DNA from: Mycobacterium sp.
GTDB lineage: Bacteria; Actinomycetota; Actinomycetes; Mycobacteriales; Mycobacteriaceae
Reading direction: 5' to 3'
NCBI GenBank assembly: GCA_020438865.1
Contig: JAGQTU010000006.1
Coordinates: forward strand, 25,797 to 89,796
DNA: 64,000 nt
Of the stretch, positions 35,251-46,417 are shown one piece after another. The notes under the pieces are model-generated. The model searched no databases. It was not told where the DNA came from and was given only the letters and a program-made list of their open reading frames with translations. Position 1 is the first letter of the stretch. Each line of letters starts with the position of its first letter. Made by a program: the position numbers and the translations under genes.

Positions 35251-36105
35251 ATGCCGGAACCGTTCACATCGCCGGCGGTGGTCGTCGGCGTCGACGGCTC
35301 CCGGGCCGGGGTCCGCGCGGCGCTGTGGGCCATCCCCGAGGCGGCCAGCCGCGAAATTCCGTTACGCCTGGTGTCCTCCGTGGAGTCGGCCGGCTCGAAT
35401 GACGACGCCCGCGGGCACGGCGCCGCCGAGGCGGCGATCCGCGAGGCGCTCACCGCGGTCGAGGCCACCGAGCGGCCGGTCAAGATCGACACGGACATCG
35501 TCGAGGGCCGCCCGACCGCCACGCTGCTGGAGGCATCCCGGACGGCGGCGATGCTGTGTGTCGGGGCGGTCGGCATCCGCCATCTCGAGCACAACCGGGT
35601 CGGCTCCACGGCCGCAGCGCTGGTGGCCGACGCGCACTGCCCGGTGGCGATCATCCGCGACAGCGAGCGGGTGGGTCCACGCGCCGCGGGCTGGGTGGTC
35701 GCCGAACTCGACGAATCCCCGGACAGCGCGACCGTGCTGGCCTGCGGCGTCGAGGAGGCCCGCCTGCGCGGCGCGGCGCTGAGGGTGCTGGGATCGTGGC
35801 AGTCGCGCTACACCGACGTGCACGACTCGCACGCGGTGGCGGACGGTAACCGCATGGTTCGCGCCCGCCTGGACCGCCGGCTGTCGCACTGGCGACATCG
35901 CTACCCCGACCTGGACGTCCGGCCGGTGCCGGTACACGGCAGCGCCCTGCACTATCTGGCCAAACACGCCAATGAGATCCAGCTGGTGGTGGTCGGCGCC
36001 AGAAACGCCGAGAGCGTCGGCGAACTGATCGGCCCAGTCGGCCTGGGGGCGCTGCACAACACCGACTGTTCGATCCTGATCGCCGATCGGCAACACTTGT
36101 TGTGA
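35251..36105 (+). CDS. universal stress protein, two Usp domains (Rv2028c-like position)
   Basis: A 284-aa tandem Usp protein. Domain 1 (VVVGVDGSRAGVRAALWAI to HCPVAIIRD) and domain 2 (GWVVAELDESPDS to CSILIADRQ) each keep the alpha/beta fold. The ATP-binding glycine pattern is only partly kept in domain 2 (VGARNAESVGELIGPVGLGAL). Follows the pfkB gene as in M. tuberculosis and precedes devR. GGGGAG lies before the ATG. Confidence 0.88.
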   Translation: MPEPFTSPAVVVGVDGSRAGVRAALWAIPEAASREIPLRLVSSVESAGSNDDARGHGAAEAAIREALTAVEATERPVKIDTDIVEGRPTATLLEASRTAAMLCVGAVGIRHLEHNRVGSTAAALVADAHCPVAIIRDSERVGPRAAGWVVAELDESPDSATVLACGVEEARLRGAALRVLGSWQSRYTDVHDSHAVADGNRMVRARLDRRLSHWRHRYPDLDVRPVPVHGSALHYLAKHANEIQLVVVGARNAESVGELIGPVGLGALHNTDCSILIADRQHLL

Positions 36106-36188
36106 CGATGTGGCCTGCCCAGCCGGATATCGTTGGTTAGCGTTGCTGCACCGCCGCGCCGCAAGCACCAGGATCCGGAAGGCTCGCC

Positions 36189-36836
36189 ATGGTCACAGTC
36201 TTTCTCGTCGATGACCACGAAGTCGTGCGTCGAGGGCTGATCGACCTGCTCAGCGCCGACCCCGAACTCGACGTCATCGGGGAGGCCGGCTCCGTGGCAC
36301 ATGCGATGGCGCAGATCCCGGCGCTGCGCCCGGACGTCGCGGTGCTCGACGTCCGCCTGCCCGACGGCAACGGGATCGAGCTGTGCCGCGACCTGCTCTC
36401 GAAGATGCCGGACCTGCGCTGCCTGATGCTGACGTCGTTCACTTCCGCCGAGGCCATGCTCGACGCGATCCTGGCCGGTGCCAGCGGATACGTCGTCAAG
36501 GACATCAAGGGCATGGAGCTGGCCAGGGCCATCAAGGATGTCGGGGCCGGCCGCTCGCTGCTGGACAACCGGGCCGCGGCCGCGCTGATGGCCAAGCTGC
36601 GCGGTGCGGCCGAACGGTCCGACCCGCTCTCCGGTCTCACCGAGCAGGAGCGGGTGTTGCTCGGCCTGCTCGGTGAGGGCCTGACCAACAAGCAGATCGC
36701 CGCCCGGATGTTCCTGGCTGAGAAGACAGTGAAGAACTACGTCTCCCGGCTGCTGGCGAAGCTGGGGATGGAGCGCCGCACGCAGGCGGCGGTGTTCGTC
36801 TCCAAACTCGACCAGAGCCATCACCCGGAAGAGTGA
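36189..36836 (+). CDS. devR: DevR/DosR dormancy response regulator
   Basis: A 215-aa NarL/FixJ-family regulator, very close to M. tuberculosis DevR over its length as I recall that sequence (217 aa). Phosphoacceptor Asp54 sits in [10 protein letters not shown]; acidic pair in [10 protein letters not shown]; the C-terminal LuxR-type helix-turn-helix is [27 protein letters not shown] split over about residues 165-191. It activates hypoxia/NO/CO-induced genes by binding DosR boxes, seven candidates for which lie within 16 kb. The devS gene follows after 24 nt. Confidence 0.97.
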   Translation: MVTVFLVDDHEVVRRGLIDLLSADPELDVIGEAGSVAHAMAQIPALRPDVAVLDVRLPDGNGIELCRDLLSKMPDLRCLMLTSFTSAEAMLDAILAGASGYVVKDIKGMELARAIKDVGAGRSLLDNRAAAALMAKLRGAAERSDPLSGLTEQERVLLGLLGEGLTNKQIAARMFLAEKTVKNYVSRLLAKLGMERRTQAAVFVSKLDQSHHPEE

Positions 36837-38594
<1,758 letters not shown>

Positions 38595-38602
38595 GGCCGC
38601 GG

Positions 38603-38788
38603 CCCGCATCGTCACCGGGCTCCGGCTGGATCGCCCGCTCCTCCCCGGACCCGACCGGCCCGCATCGTCACCGGGCTCCGGCTGGATCGCCCGCTCCTCC
38701 CCGGACCCGACCGACCCGCATCGTCACCGGGCTCCGGCTGGATCGCCCGCTCCTCCCCGGACCCGACCGGCCCGCATCGTCACCGGGC
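38603..38788. repeat. 56-bp tandem repeat, three full copies plus an 18-bp partial copy
   Basis: Copies begin at 38603, 38659, 38715 and 38771, exactly 56 bp apart and nearly identical. Each starts with CCCGCATCGTCACCGGGC, which can fold with a five-base GCCCG/CGGGC stem where G precedes it. The array fills the gap between the convergent devS and Usp genes, and the last partial copy runs into the Usp stop codon. Confidence 0.95.
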
Positions 38789-39661
38789 GACGATGACCGG
38801 CATGCGGGCGGCGTTGACCACCGCGGTGCTCACCGAGCCCAGCAGCATGCCGGCGAAGCCGCCGCGACCGTGGCTGCCCACCACCAGCAGCTGAGCCGAC
38901 TCGGACTGCTCGATGAGCTGACGGGCGGGCCGGTCGGCGATCACGACGCGGCGCACCAGGACATCGGAGTAGCGCTCCTGCCAACCGGCGAGCCGCTCGG
39001 CGAGGATCTCCTCTCCCAGGGCGTGCATCGTCGACCAGTCCACACCGGGGAACTCGAACACTCCGCTGTCGCTCCATGCGTGCACGGCCACCAGATCCAC
39101 GCCGCGGAACGAGGCCTCCTCGAACGCGATCGCGGTGGCCTGTTCGGAGGCCGGCGAGCCGTCGATGCCGACCACTACCGGTGCCTTCGACGGATGCGGC
39201 ATCAGCGGATCCTCGTCATGGATGATGGCTACCGGGCCGTGCGCATGGTGCACCAGCGCGGTGCTCACCGAGCCCAGCAACCCACGGGCCAGCGCGCCGC
39301 GGCCGCGGCAGCCGACGACGAGCAGTCGCGACTCCGTGGAGAACTCCACCAGGGTGGGAACCGGTGGACCGCTGACCATCTCGCTCGTGATCTCGATCGG
39401 ATGTTCCTTGGTGGCCTCGGTCGCGGTCTCCAGCGCCTCGGCGAGGAGCTTCTGGCCCTCCTCCTCCTGCCACTTGAGGTACCCGGGCGGCATGGGCACC
39501 TCCGGGAAGGTCATCACCACCGGCGGGCTCAGGACGTGCACCAGCTTCAGCGGCGCCCGCCGCAGCGCCGCATCCCGGGCCGCCCAGTCGACGGCGACCT
39601 TGGACTGCGGCGATCCGTCGACCCCGACGACGATGCCCTCTTTGATTGCCGGAGTTGACAT
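38780..39661 (-). CDS. universal stress protein, two Usp domains (Rv2005c/Rv1996-like)
   Basis: A 293-aa tandem Usp protein. Both halves have the full ATP-binding motif G-2X-G-9X-G(S/T): [18 protein letters not shown] and [18 protein letters not shown]. In M. tuberculosis such proteins (Rv2005c, Rv1996) belong to the DosR regulon, and Rv2005c is divergent from otsB1 exactly as here. ATG 39661 has GGGAGGGACAGG in front. A DosR box lies in the shared divergent region. Confidence 0.92.
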   Translation of the reverse strand: MSTPAIKEGIVVGVDGSPQSKVAVDWAARDAALRRAPLKLVHVLSPPVVMTFPEVPMPPGYLKWQEEEGQKLLAEALETATEATKEHPIEITSEMVSGPPVPTLVEFSTESRLLVVGCRGRGALARGLLGSVSTALVHHAHGPVAIIHDEDPLMPHPSKAPVVVGIDGSPASEQATAIAFEEASFRGVDLVAVHAWSDSGVFEFPGVDWSTMHALGEEILAERLAGWQERYSDVLVRRVVIADRPARQLIEQSESAQLLVVGSHGRGGFAGMLLGSVSTAVVNAARMPVIVAR

Positions 39662-39719
39662 CCTGTCCCTCCCTCTCACGGCCGATGGTGATGACGCTAA
39701 GCGGGCCGGTCCTACCGAT

Positions 39720-39739
39720 CATGGGGCATTGGTCCCCTA
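39720..39739. promoter_or_regulatory. DosR box candidate in the Usp/otsB1 divergent region
   Basis: CATGGGGCATTGGTCCCCTA; core GGGGCATTGGTCCC matches the consensus at 11 of 14 positions. It lies 56 nt before otsB1 and 58 nt before the Usp gene and may serve both. Confidence 0.6.
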
Positions 39740-39795
39740 CCGCATGGCCGGAAGGCCCTCATCGGAGCCCTGATCAGTGTGGCAGGGTCGCTGTC

Positions 39796-42700
39796 ATGGC
39801 GAGCCCGGGCGCGTTTGGAAACCGTGATGCCGGCACGGGCAACGGCCCGGACATCGGCCTGCCGGTCGCGATCGACCCGCGCTACCACGATGCCGTGCTG
39901 TTCGACGTCGACGGCGTCATCACCGATACCGCATCGCTGCACCAGGCGGCCTGGACGCAGTTGTTCGACGACTTCCTGCACCGTCGGACCCCCGCGAACG
40001 GCGAGAACCACGACCCGTTCACCGCCGACGACTACAAGCATCACGTGGACGGCAAACCCCGCTACGACGGCGTCCGGGACTTCCTGGCCTCCCGCGGCAT
40101 CACGCTGCCGTGGGGATCGGAGTCCGACCGGGGCGAGGACACCGTGTGCGGGCTCGGCAACGGCAAGCAAAGTCTGTTCCTCAAGCAGATCGCCGCGGGC
40201 GTACCGACTTTCGGGTCCACCGTGGCCCTGGTGCACCGGCTCAACCAGATCGGTATGCGCACAGCGGTGTACTCGGCGAGCCGCAACTGTGCGACCGTCC
40301 TGGAGTCGGCCGGTGTCGGTGACCTGTTCGAGGTCCGGGTCGACGGTGTGGTCGCCGAGGAACTCGGGCTACCCGGCAAGCCGGATCCGGCGACGTTGCT
40401 GGAAGCCGCGCGACGTCTCGGTGTCCGGCCCGGCCGTTGCGTGATCGTCGAGGACGCCGAGGCGGGGGTGGCCGCTGGCCGCGCCGGCGGGTTCGGTCTG
40501 GTCATCGGCGTGGACCGCAGCGGCACCGAACGGGAGCGGTTGCTGGAGCGCGGCGCCGATGTCGTGATCGGCGAGCTCGCCGAGGTCACCGTCCGTGCCA
40601 TCGACCGACGGATGTCGGAGCTGCCCGACGCCCTGCTGTCGTTCGGCCTGCTGGCCGGTGTGGTCTCGGCCCGACGGCCGGTGCTGTTCTTCGACTTCGA
40701 CGGCACCCTGTCGCAGATCGTCGATGACCCCGCCGCGGCCACCCTGGTGCCCGGCGCCGACAAGGCGCTGCTGTCGCTGGCCGCGCTCTACCCGGTCGCC
40801 ATCCTCTCGGGCCGCGATCTCGCCGACATCCACAGCCGCGTCGGCATTCCCGGCCTGTGGTACGCGGGCAGTCACGGGTTCGAGATGATCGGCCCGGACG
40901 GCCGGCATCACGAGAACGAGACCGCGGCGGCGGCGGTCCCGGTGCTGGAACGGGCAGCCGCCGAGCTCGCCGCGGAACTCGACATCCCCGGAGTCATGGT
41001 GGAGCACAAGCGGTTCGCGGTCGCGGTGCACTACCGCAATGCCGCGCCGGAGGCCGCCCCGAGAGTGTCGGCGAAGGTTCACGAGATCGGGGCGCGCAGT
41101 GGCCTGCGGGTCACGTCGGGCCGGATGGTGGTCGAACTTCGCCCGAACCTGGACTGGGACAAGGGCAAGACCCTGGAATGGATCCTCGACCAAGTCGCCG
41201 GGCAGGAACCGCTGCTGCCGATCCACATCGGCGACGACCTGACCGACGAAGACGCGTTCGACTCGGTGCTGCACGACGGCGTCGGCATCGTCGTCCGGCA
41301 TGACGAGGACGGGGACCGCTCGACCGCGGCGCGGTTCGCCCTGGCCGACCCCGACCATGTTCGCGAGTTCGTCGAGCGACTGGTTGAGCAGTGCGACATC
41401 GACCGCCAGATGCTCTCCAGCCCCTGGTCTTTCACGTTTGGCGGCTACCTTCCCGAACAGGAGCGGTTGCGGGAGGCGTTGTGCACCGTGGGCAACGGCT
41501 ACCGCGCCACCCGTGGCTGCGCGCCGGAGGCGGACGCCGGGCAGTTCCACTATCCCGGTACCTATGCCGCCGGGCTGTACAACCGCCTCTACGACGAGAT
41601 CGCCGGCGTGCGCATCGAGAACGAGAGCCTGGTGAACCTGCCGAACTGGCTGTCGCTGAAGTTCCGGATCAACGGTGACGACTGGTTCGACATCGACTCC
41701 GCGGACATCCTGAGCTATCGGCAGAGCATGGACCTCCGCCAGGCGGAACTGACCCGGGAGTTCCGGTTCCGCGACCCCGCGGGCCGCACCTGCCGGGTCG
41801 TGCAGCGGCGTATCGCGGCGATGCACCTCCCGCACGCCTGCGCGCTGGAAACCACCGTCTGGGCCGAGGATTGGTCCGGCACAATCGAATTCCTCTCCAT
41901 CCTCGACGGCGATGTGCGCAATGCCGGCGTGGAGCGCTACCAGGCGCTGTCCAGCGACCACCTGGTGGCCACCACGACCCAGGAAGTGGCGCCGAATTCG
42001 GCCCTGCTGGTTTGTGAGACCGTGCAGTCCAGGATTCCGATCGCGGTGGCGGCCCGCACCACCGTCTGGCGCGGCGAGGCGCCGCTGGAGGCCGACGGCC
42101 GGTTCGTCGACGAGCCGCGACGCACCGGACACGACTATGTCCTCACCGTCGAACCCGGCGAGTCGGTGACGGTGGAGAAGATGGCCGCGATCTTCACCGG
42201 CCGCGACGACGGCATCTCCGAACCCGGTGACGCCGCGCAGCGCCTGCTCGGCCAACTCGGCCGTTACAGCGACCTGCGCGCGGGCCACATCCGCGAATGG
42301 GCCCACCTGTGGGAGCGTTTCGACATCGCCTTCGACGACAACCCGGACGCGCTGCGGGTGGTGCGGCTGCACCTGCTGCATCTGCTGGTGACGGTGCCCA
42401 ACCGCGCGGCCGACCTGGACGCCGGTGTGCCGGCCCGCGGCCTGCACGGTGAGGCCTACCGCGGCCACATCTTCTGGGACGAGCTGTTCGTGTTCCCGGT
42501 GCTGAACCTGCGCTCCCCCGCGAGCACACGATCGCTGCTGCGCTACCGCTACCGCCGGCTGCCCGAGGCCCGCCGCGCCGCCCGCGAGGCCGGCTACGCA
42601 GGGGCGATGTTCCCGTGGCAGTCCGGCAGCGACGGTCGGGAGGAAAGCCAGAAGCTGCATCTGAATCCCAATTCCGGGCGCTGGAATCCCGACGCCAGCG

Positions 42701-43833
42701 CGCGGGCCCACCACATCGGGATCGCGGTGGCCTACAACGTGTGGCAGTACTACCAGGTGACCGGCGACTTGGAGTACCTGATCGAGAACGGCGCGGAGAT
42801 GCTCGCCGAGATCGCCCGGTTCTGGGTCAGCCGCGCGGAATTCGACGATCAGCTGGGCCGCTACGTGATCCGCGGGGTCATCGGCCCCGACGAGTTCCAC
42901 TCCGGCTACCCGGACCGGCCTTATGACGGTATCGACAACAACGCCTACACCAATGTGATGGCGGTCTGGTCGATCGTGCGCGCGCTCGATGCGATCGACG
43001 CGATGCCGTTGCGCGACCGACTGGACCTGATGGAGTCGCTCGGCATCCACGGTCGCGAACTCGACCAGTGGGATGACGTCAGCCGGCGCATGTACGTGCC
43101 CTTCCACTCCGCCTCGAATTCCGCCGCCACGCCCGGGGACGAGGTGATCAGCCAGTTCGAGGGCTATGGGGACCTCGAGGACCTCGACTGGCACGGCTAC
43201 CGCGAGCGGTACGGCAACATCCAGCGACTGGACCGCATCCTCGAAGCCGAGAACGACAGCGTGAACCGGTACAAGGCCTCCAAGCAGGCCGACGTGCTGA
43301 TGCTGTTCTATCTTCTCTCCTCCGACGAGTTGCGGGAACTGATGGCGCGCATGGGCTATCGGTTCACCCCCGAACAGATCCCGAAGACCGTCGACTACTA
43401 CTTCCACCGCACCTCGCACGGCTCGACCCTCAGCGGTGTGGTGCACGCCTGGGTGCTGGCCCGCGGCAATCGCGAACGCGCGATGCGGTACTTCCAGCAG
43501 GTGTTGATGTCGGATGTCGCCGACATCCAGGGCGGAACCACCGCCGAGGGCATTCACATCGCCGCGATGGCAGGCAGCATCGACCTGCTGCAGCGCTGCT
43601 TCACCGGCCTGGAGACCCGCGGCGACCGGCTCATCCTCAACCCGATGTGGCCGGAAAGCCTTGGTGCGCTACGGATGCCGATCTACTACCGCGGGTATCG
43701 GCTGCACCTGACGATCTCCGGGCGCAGGGCCGAGATCAGCGTCGACCCGACCGATCACCGCCGCCCGATCGAGGTGGAGTGCCGGGGCCGGGTGCACACC
43801 GTCACGCCGGGGACCACCCTGCAGCTCGGCTAG
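39796..43833 (+). CDS. otsB1: OtsB1-like three-domain protein: HAD phosphatase/mutase, trehalose-6-phosphatase, GH65 phosphorylase
   Basis: A 1,345-aa fusion like Rv2006 (about 1,327 aa). Residues about 30-260 are a HAD domain of beta-phosphoglucomutase type (LFDVDGVITDT; DVVIGELAEV). Residues about 285-545 are the trehalose-phosphatase domain (FFDFDGTLSQIVDDPAA; HIGDDLTDEDAFDSV). Residues about 550-1340 form a GH65 glycosidase/phosphorylase domain with the catalytic-acid motif RGVIGPDEFHSGY and WQSGSDGREESQK. The set could interconvert trehalose phosphate, trehalose and glucose phosphates, but the Rv2006 activity is disputed. ATG 39796 has only a weak GCAGGG ahead. Confidence 0.92.
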   Translation: MASPGAFGNRDAGTGNGPDIGLPVAIDPRYHDAVLFDVDGVITDTASLHQAAWTQLFDDFLHRRTPANGENHDPFTADDYKHHVDGKPRYDGVRDFLASRGITLPWGSESDRGEDTVCGLGNGKQSLFLKQIAAGVPTFGSTVALVHRLNQIGMRTAVYSASRNCATVLESAGVGDLFEVRVDGVVAEELGLPGKPDPATLLEAARRLGVRPGRCVIVEDAEAGVAAGRAGGFGLVIGVDRSGTERERLLERGADVVIGELAEVTVRAIDRRMSELPDALLSFGLLAGVVSARRPVLFFDFDGTLSQIVDDPAAATLVPGADKALLSLAALYPVAILSGRDLADIHSRVGIPGLWYAGSHGFEMIGPDGRHHENETAAAAVPVLERAAAELAAELDIPGVMVEHKRFAVAVHYRNAAPEAAPRVSAKVHEIGARSGLRVTSGRMVVELRPNLDWDKGKTLEWILDQVAGQEPLLPIHIGDDLTDEDAFDSVLHDGVGIVVRHDEDGDRSTAARFALADPDHVREFVERLVEQCDIDRQMLSSPWSFTFGGYLPEQERLREALCTVGNGYRATRGCAPEADAGQFHYPGTYAAGLYNRLYDEIAGVRIENESLVNLPNWLSLKFRINGDDWFDIDSADILSYRQSMDLRQAELTREFRFRDPAGRTCRVVQRRIAAMHLPHACALETTVWAEDWSGTIEFLSILDGDVRNAGVERYQALSSDHLVATTTQEVAPNSALLVCETVQSRIPIAVAARTTVWRGEAPLEADGRFVDEPRRTGHDYVLTVEPGESVTVEKMAAIFTGRDDGISEPGDAAQRLLGQLGRYSDLRAGHIREWAHLWERFDIAFDDNPDALRVVRLHLLHLLVTVPNRAADLDAGVPARGLHGEAYRGHIFWDELFVFPVLNLRSPASTRSLLRYRYRRLPEARRAAREAGYAGAMFPWQSGSDGREESQKLHLNPNSGRWNPDASARAHHIGIAVAYNVWQYYQVTGDLEYLIENGAEMLAEIARFWVSRAEFDDQLGRYVIRGVIGPDEFHSGYPDRPYDGIDNNAYTNVMAVWSIVRALDAIDAMPLRDRLDLMESLGIHGRELDQWDDVSRRMYVPFHSASNSAATPGDEVISQFEGYGDLEDLDWHGYRERYGNIQRLDRILEAENDSVNRYKASKQADVLMLFYLLSSDELRELMARMGYRFTPEQIPKTVDYYFHRTSHGSTLSGVVHAWVLARGNRERAMRYFQQVLMSDVADIQGGTTAEGIHIAAMAGSIDLLQRCFTGLETRGDRLILNPMWPESLGALRMPIYYRGYRLHLTISGRRAEISVDPTDHRRPIEVECRGRVHTVTPGTTLQLG

Positions 43834-43845
43834 GGGTTCGCGGGC

Positions 43846-44442
43846 TCAGCGCTCGCTGCTCGTGCGGCCACCGCCGTCGCCGACCAGATCGCGCAGCGCG
43901 CGGTCCCAGGCGGCGTGGCGAACCCGGGTCAACCGGTACCGAACCAGGCCGACCGCCATGGCGCCGACCGTCACCGCCGCCAGCCACATCACCACCCCCG
44001 CGCAGATGGCGTCGCTCGCGGCGCGTCCCGCCGGGGCGGGTGGTCCGGCGTAGTCGCCGGCTCCATCCACCCAGATCCTCAGGTGCGCACCGGCTTCGGC
44101 GGCCCGGTCCCATGCGAAGGTGGCCTCGTGGTTGCGGCCCCGATCCTGCCACCGGGCGTGCACGGTGGCCGTCACGCTGTAGGGCCGCACCGTCAGCGGG
44201 CTGTCCTGCACGACCGTCGCCGTCACCGCGTGGCGGCCGCTGGCCTGCTCGGCATAGGCCGCGCTGTGGCTCGAGTACACACCGGTGCCGACCGCGCCGG
44301 CGATCGGTGCGGTGATCACCACCAGCGCCGCGGCCAACAGCAGGGTCAGGGCCTCGACCCGGTCAGTGGTGCGCACCAGCGGGCTGCGGCCGAACAACCG
44401 GGTGAGCCGGCCGCGGCGCAGGCCGAGGGTGAAGGTGTACAA
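43846..44442 (-). CDS. Rv1733c-like two-helix membrane protein
   Basis: A 198-aa protein with one hydrophobic helix near residues 30-52 (ALTLLLAAALVVITAPIAG), an exported central domain (ARWQDRGRNHEATFAWD; RIWVDGAGDYAGPPAP) and a second helix near 145-167. This layout and the RSPLVRTTDRVEALTLL block match Rv1733c, a DosR-regulated T-cell antigen of unknown function. The start is a TTG six bases after the nitroreductase stop, with no clear ribosome site, so coupled translation is likely; a later start is possible. Confidence 0.82.
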   Translation of the reverse strand: MYTFTLGLRRGRLTRLFGRSPLVRTTDRVEALTLLLAAALVVITAPIAGAVGTGVYSSHSAAYAEQASGRHAVTATVVQDSPLTVRPYSVTATVHARWQDRGRNHEATFAWDRAAEAGAHLRIWVDGAGDYAGPPAPAGRAASDAICAGVVMWLAAVTVGAMAVGLVRYRLTRVRHAAWDRALRDLVGDGGGRTSSER

Positions 44443-44448
44443 CGCGGG

Positions 44449-45462
44449 CTAACCGGCGTGGCTGACCACGCCCGAACCGACGCCCACGCCCTGCCAGTCG
44501 GCGATATCGGACAGCGGACGGCGCGGGGTGGCCGGCAGCGGATCGGCATTGACGGCCGCCCAGCCGACCCGCAGCAGCATCTGCGGGTGGCCGCTGGTTC
44601 CGAACACGTCGGCGCGGACCGCCTCACGCGTCTCCGGAATCTCCAACGGCTCGGTCACCGGGCAGCTGGCCAACCCCATCGCGGTCGCCGACAGCAGCAC
44701 CAGGCTGGTGGCCTCACCGGCGCGGAGCCGGGCGAGGTCATCATCGGATTCGGTCCCCAGCGCCAGCATCACCGCGTTGTCGTCGTCGGGCGAGACGTCC
44801 GGCGGCTGTTGCAGGGCGGGCCCGGCGAAGACGCGGGCCGGGATCCGGGCGCTCGGATTCGGCGGCGGGGTATTGCGCGCAGGCACTCCGGCGACCGATC
44901 CGTACCGCCCGCTCCATGCGTTCAGTTCGGCCAGGTAGTCCGAGTCGTTGGCGTGCTTGGACACCGAGGCCGCCACTATCGCGTGGAGTTGGGGCAGTAG
45001 GTCGATCTGGCGCAACATGACCCCGGCGCGGGCCGCGCGGGCGCCCATCAAGGCGATGTCACCGCCCGGCACGGGCCAGGAGCTGTAGTTGCGGCGGTCG
45101 GTGCGTCGTCGCGCGATGGCGGCCGCCAGCGTGACGTCGAGTTCACCGGCCGGCTGCGGTTGCAACTCCATTGACGCCAGATGGTTGGGATCGTGCGGGC
45201 TCGGGAAACGGTGAACCTTGGCATGCCACCCCAGGGCGGCCAGCGCGACGGTGCAGTGGTGCAGGGTCGCCCCGCAGCTCAGCAGCAGGTCGCGACGATC
45301 GGGGTCGGCCCGTTGCAGATGCCGGCTGGCATCGGCGTACAAGTCGATGCCGCGGCTGCCCACATGCCAGTGCCAGGGCTGGGAGTTGTGCACCGACGGG
45401 GCCTGCGTCGCCATTGTCAGCGCAGCGCGGACCGTTTCGGGTTCGGGAAACTGCGCGTTCAT
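44449..45462 (-). CDS. Acg-family nitroreductase-like protein (second copy)
   Basis: A 337-aa member of the same Acg family as the protein at 30245. It has ATQAPSVHNSQPWHWHVG near the N-terminus, IARRRTDRRNYSSWP and TPRRPLSDIADWQG at the end. The order nitroreductase then Rv1733c-like gene makes a two-gene operon with a DosR box 67-86 nt upstream. ATG 45462 is preceded by GGCGAGATCG. Confidence 0.9.
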   Translation of the reverse strand: MNAQFPEPETVRAALTMATQAPSVHNSQPWHWHVGSRGIDLYADASRHLQRADPDRRDLLLSCGATLHHCTVALAALGWHAKVHRFPSPHDPNHLASMELQPQPAGELDVTLAAAIARRRTDRRNYSSWPVPGGDIALMGARAARAGVMLRQIDLLPQLHAIVAASVSKHANDSDYLAELNAWSGRYGSVAGVPARNTPPPNPSARIPARVFAGPALQQPPDVSPDDDNAVMLALGTESDDDLARLRAGEATSLVLLSATAMGLASCPVTEPLEIPETREAVRADVFGTSGHPQMLLRVGWAAVNADPLPATPRRPLSDIADWQGVGVGSGVVSHAG

Positions 45463-45528
45463 CGATCTCGCCACCTTGTCGCCGGGAGTGGTCTGATAGC
45501 CACTGTCGCGCATAGCCGCCCGGCCCGG

Positions 45529-45548
45529 ACAGAGACGTAAGTCCTCAG
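45529..45548 (-). promoter_or_regulatory. DosR box candidate, for the nitroreductase at 45462
   Basis: Plus-strand reading ACAGAGACGTAAGTCCTCAG; core GAGACGTAAGTCCT matches the symmetric consensus at 11 of 14 positions. The rest of the 290-nt gap from 45463 to 45752 holds no gene that I can support. Confidence 0.55.
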
Positions 45549-45752
45549 CTGCGGGGACCTGTGCAGCCCCGACCGCCCGCGCGACCGCCCGAAATGCGGC
45601 CGGAGGTCACCCGCCGGCACCCGCCCTCAGGACGAGGCCCAGCGCCATCCGCCCAGGTGAGGCCCCGTTTGCGCGGTCTTCACCCGGGGTCTCGGCCGCC
45701 GGGTGCCGATGGCGACGCGGGGCGGGGACGATGGCCCTCGACCTACAGCCAG

Positions 45753-46211
45753 CTAGGCCTGGTCCTGCAGTGCCGCCCGGGCCTGCGGGCTCGGCGGGTT
45801 GTCGAACCACAGGTTCTCCTCCCGCAGTTGCGCACTGAGCCAGCCGCTTTCGGTACGCACCAGTCGGTGGTGGTAGTAGCCGCCGCACGCGCTGATCGTC
45901 GTCGCGCCGGGCAGCAGCATGGGGTTGTAGAACATCGCCCGTACGGCGGCGGTGTCGCCGGCGATCTCGGCCTCGACGTTGGTGACGTAGTGCTGCGTCA
46001 TCGGCAACAGCGCCAGCGAACGCTCCAGCCAGGCCGAGACCTCGTCCCGGCCGCCCACCAGTCCGCCCGCCGAGCTGTAGTCGATATGGGCGTCGGGGGT
46101 GAACAACGACCGCCACAGGTCCCAGTCCCGGCCGTCGACGGCCCGGGCGTAGCGGTGCAGCAGCCGGGTGATCTCGAGTTCGTCACTGATGCGTTGCAGG
46201 TCCATCCTCAT
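45753..46211 (-). CDS. SnoaL-like / NTF2-fold protein
   Basis: A 152-aa protein of the SnoaL_4 type (ITRLLHRYARAVDGRDWDLWRSLFTPDAHIDYSS; TQHYVTNVEAEI; YYHHRLVRTESGWLSAQL). Relatives are ring-hydroxylating dioxygenase beta-like subunits, isomerases or dehydratases; the reaction cannot be assigned. ATG 46211 overlaps the ferredoxin gene stop (ATGA); ATG 46205 is an alternative. Last gene of the operon that begins at 50294. Confidence 0.82.
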   Translation of the reverse strand: MRMDLQRISDELEITRLLHRYARAVDGRDWDLWRSLFTPDAHIDYSSAGGLVGGRDEVSAWLERSLALLPMTQHYVTNVEAEIAGDTAAVRAMFYNPMLLPGATTISACGGYYHHRLVRTESGWLSAQLREENLWFDNPPSPQARAALQDQA

Positions 46212-46408
46212 CCTCGGTGTAGGAATCCGCGGCGCCGCTTCGGCTCGACGCCGGTGGCCTCGATGATGGCGCGCACGGTATGCCGGCAGCGGCCGCATTC
46301 CGAGCCCGCCCCGCAGGCCTTGGCCACCTGTTTGGTGGTGGCCGCACCGGCCGCCACCACCTCGGCCACCGTTTGGCTGGTGACCCCGTTGCACAGGCAG
46401 ACGAACAT
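46208..46408 (-). CDS. Bfd-like (2Fe-2S) ferredoxin
   Basis: A 66-aa protein of the bacterioferritin-associated ferredoxin fold. Cys4, Cys6, Cys38 and Cys41 (FVCLCNGVT and ECGRCRHT) match the CxC...CxxC ligand pattern. Bfd normally reduces bacterioferritin to release iron, but no bacterioferritin gene lies nearby; in this operon it may instead donate electrons to an unknown partner. GGCAGG precedes the ATG. Confidence 0.88.
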   Translation of the reverse strand: MFVCLCNGVTSQTVAEVVAAGAATTKQVAKACGAGSECGRCRHTVRAIIEATGVEPKRRRGFLHRG

Positions 46409-46417
46409 GGGCCTGCC

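Noticed and set aside
38603-38788. CRISPR array
   Set aside because: The repeats are head to tail with no unique spacers between copies and there are no cas genes nearby.
40369-43557. 1,062-codon minus-strand frame opposite otsB1
   Set aside because: Shadow of the GH65/phosphatase gene; no motifs or ribosome site.
45550-45575. Second DosR box (GGGGACCTGTGCAGCCCC)
   Set aside because: The distance between GGG and CCC is two bases longer than the DosR core allows; the site at 45529 fits better.
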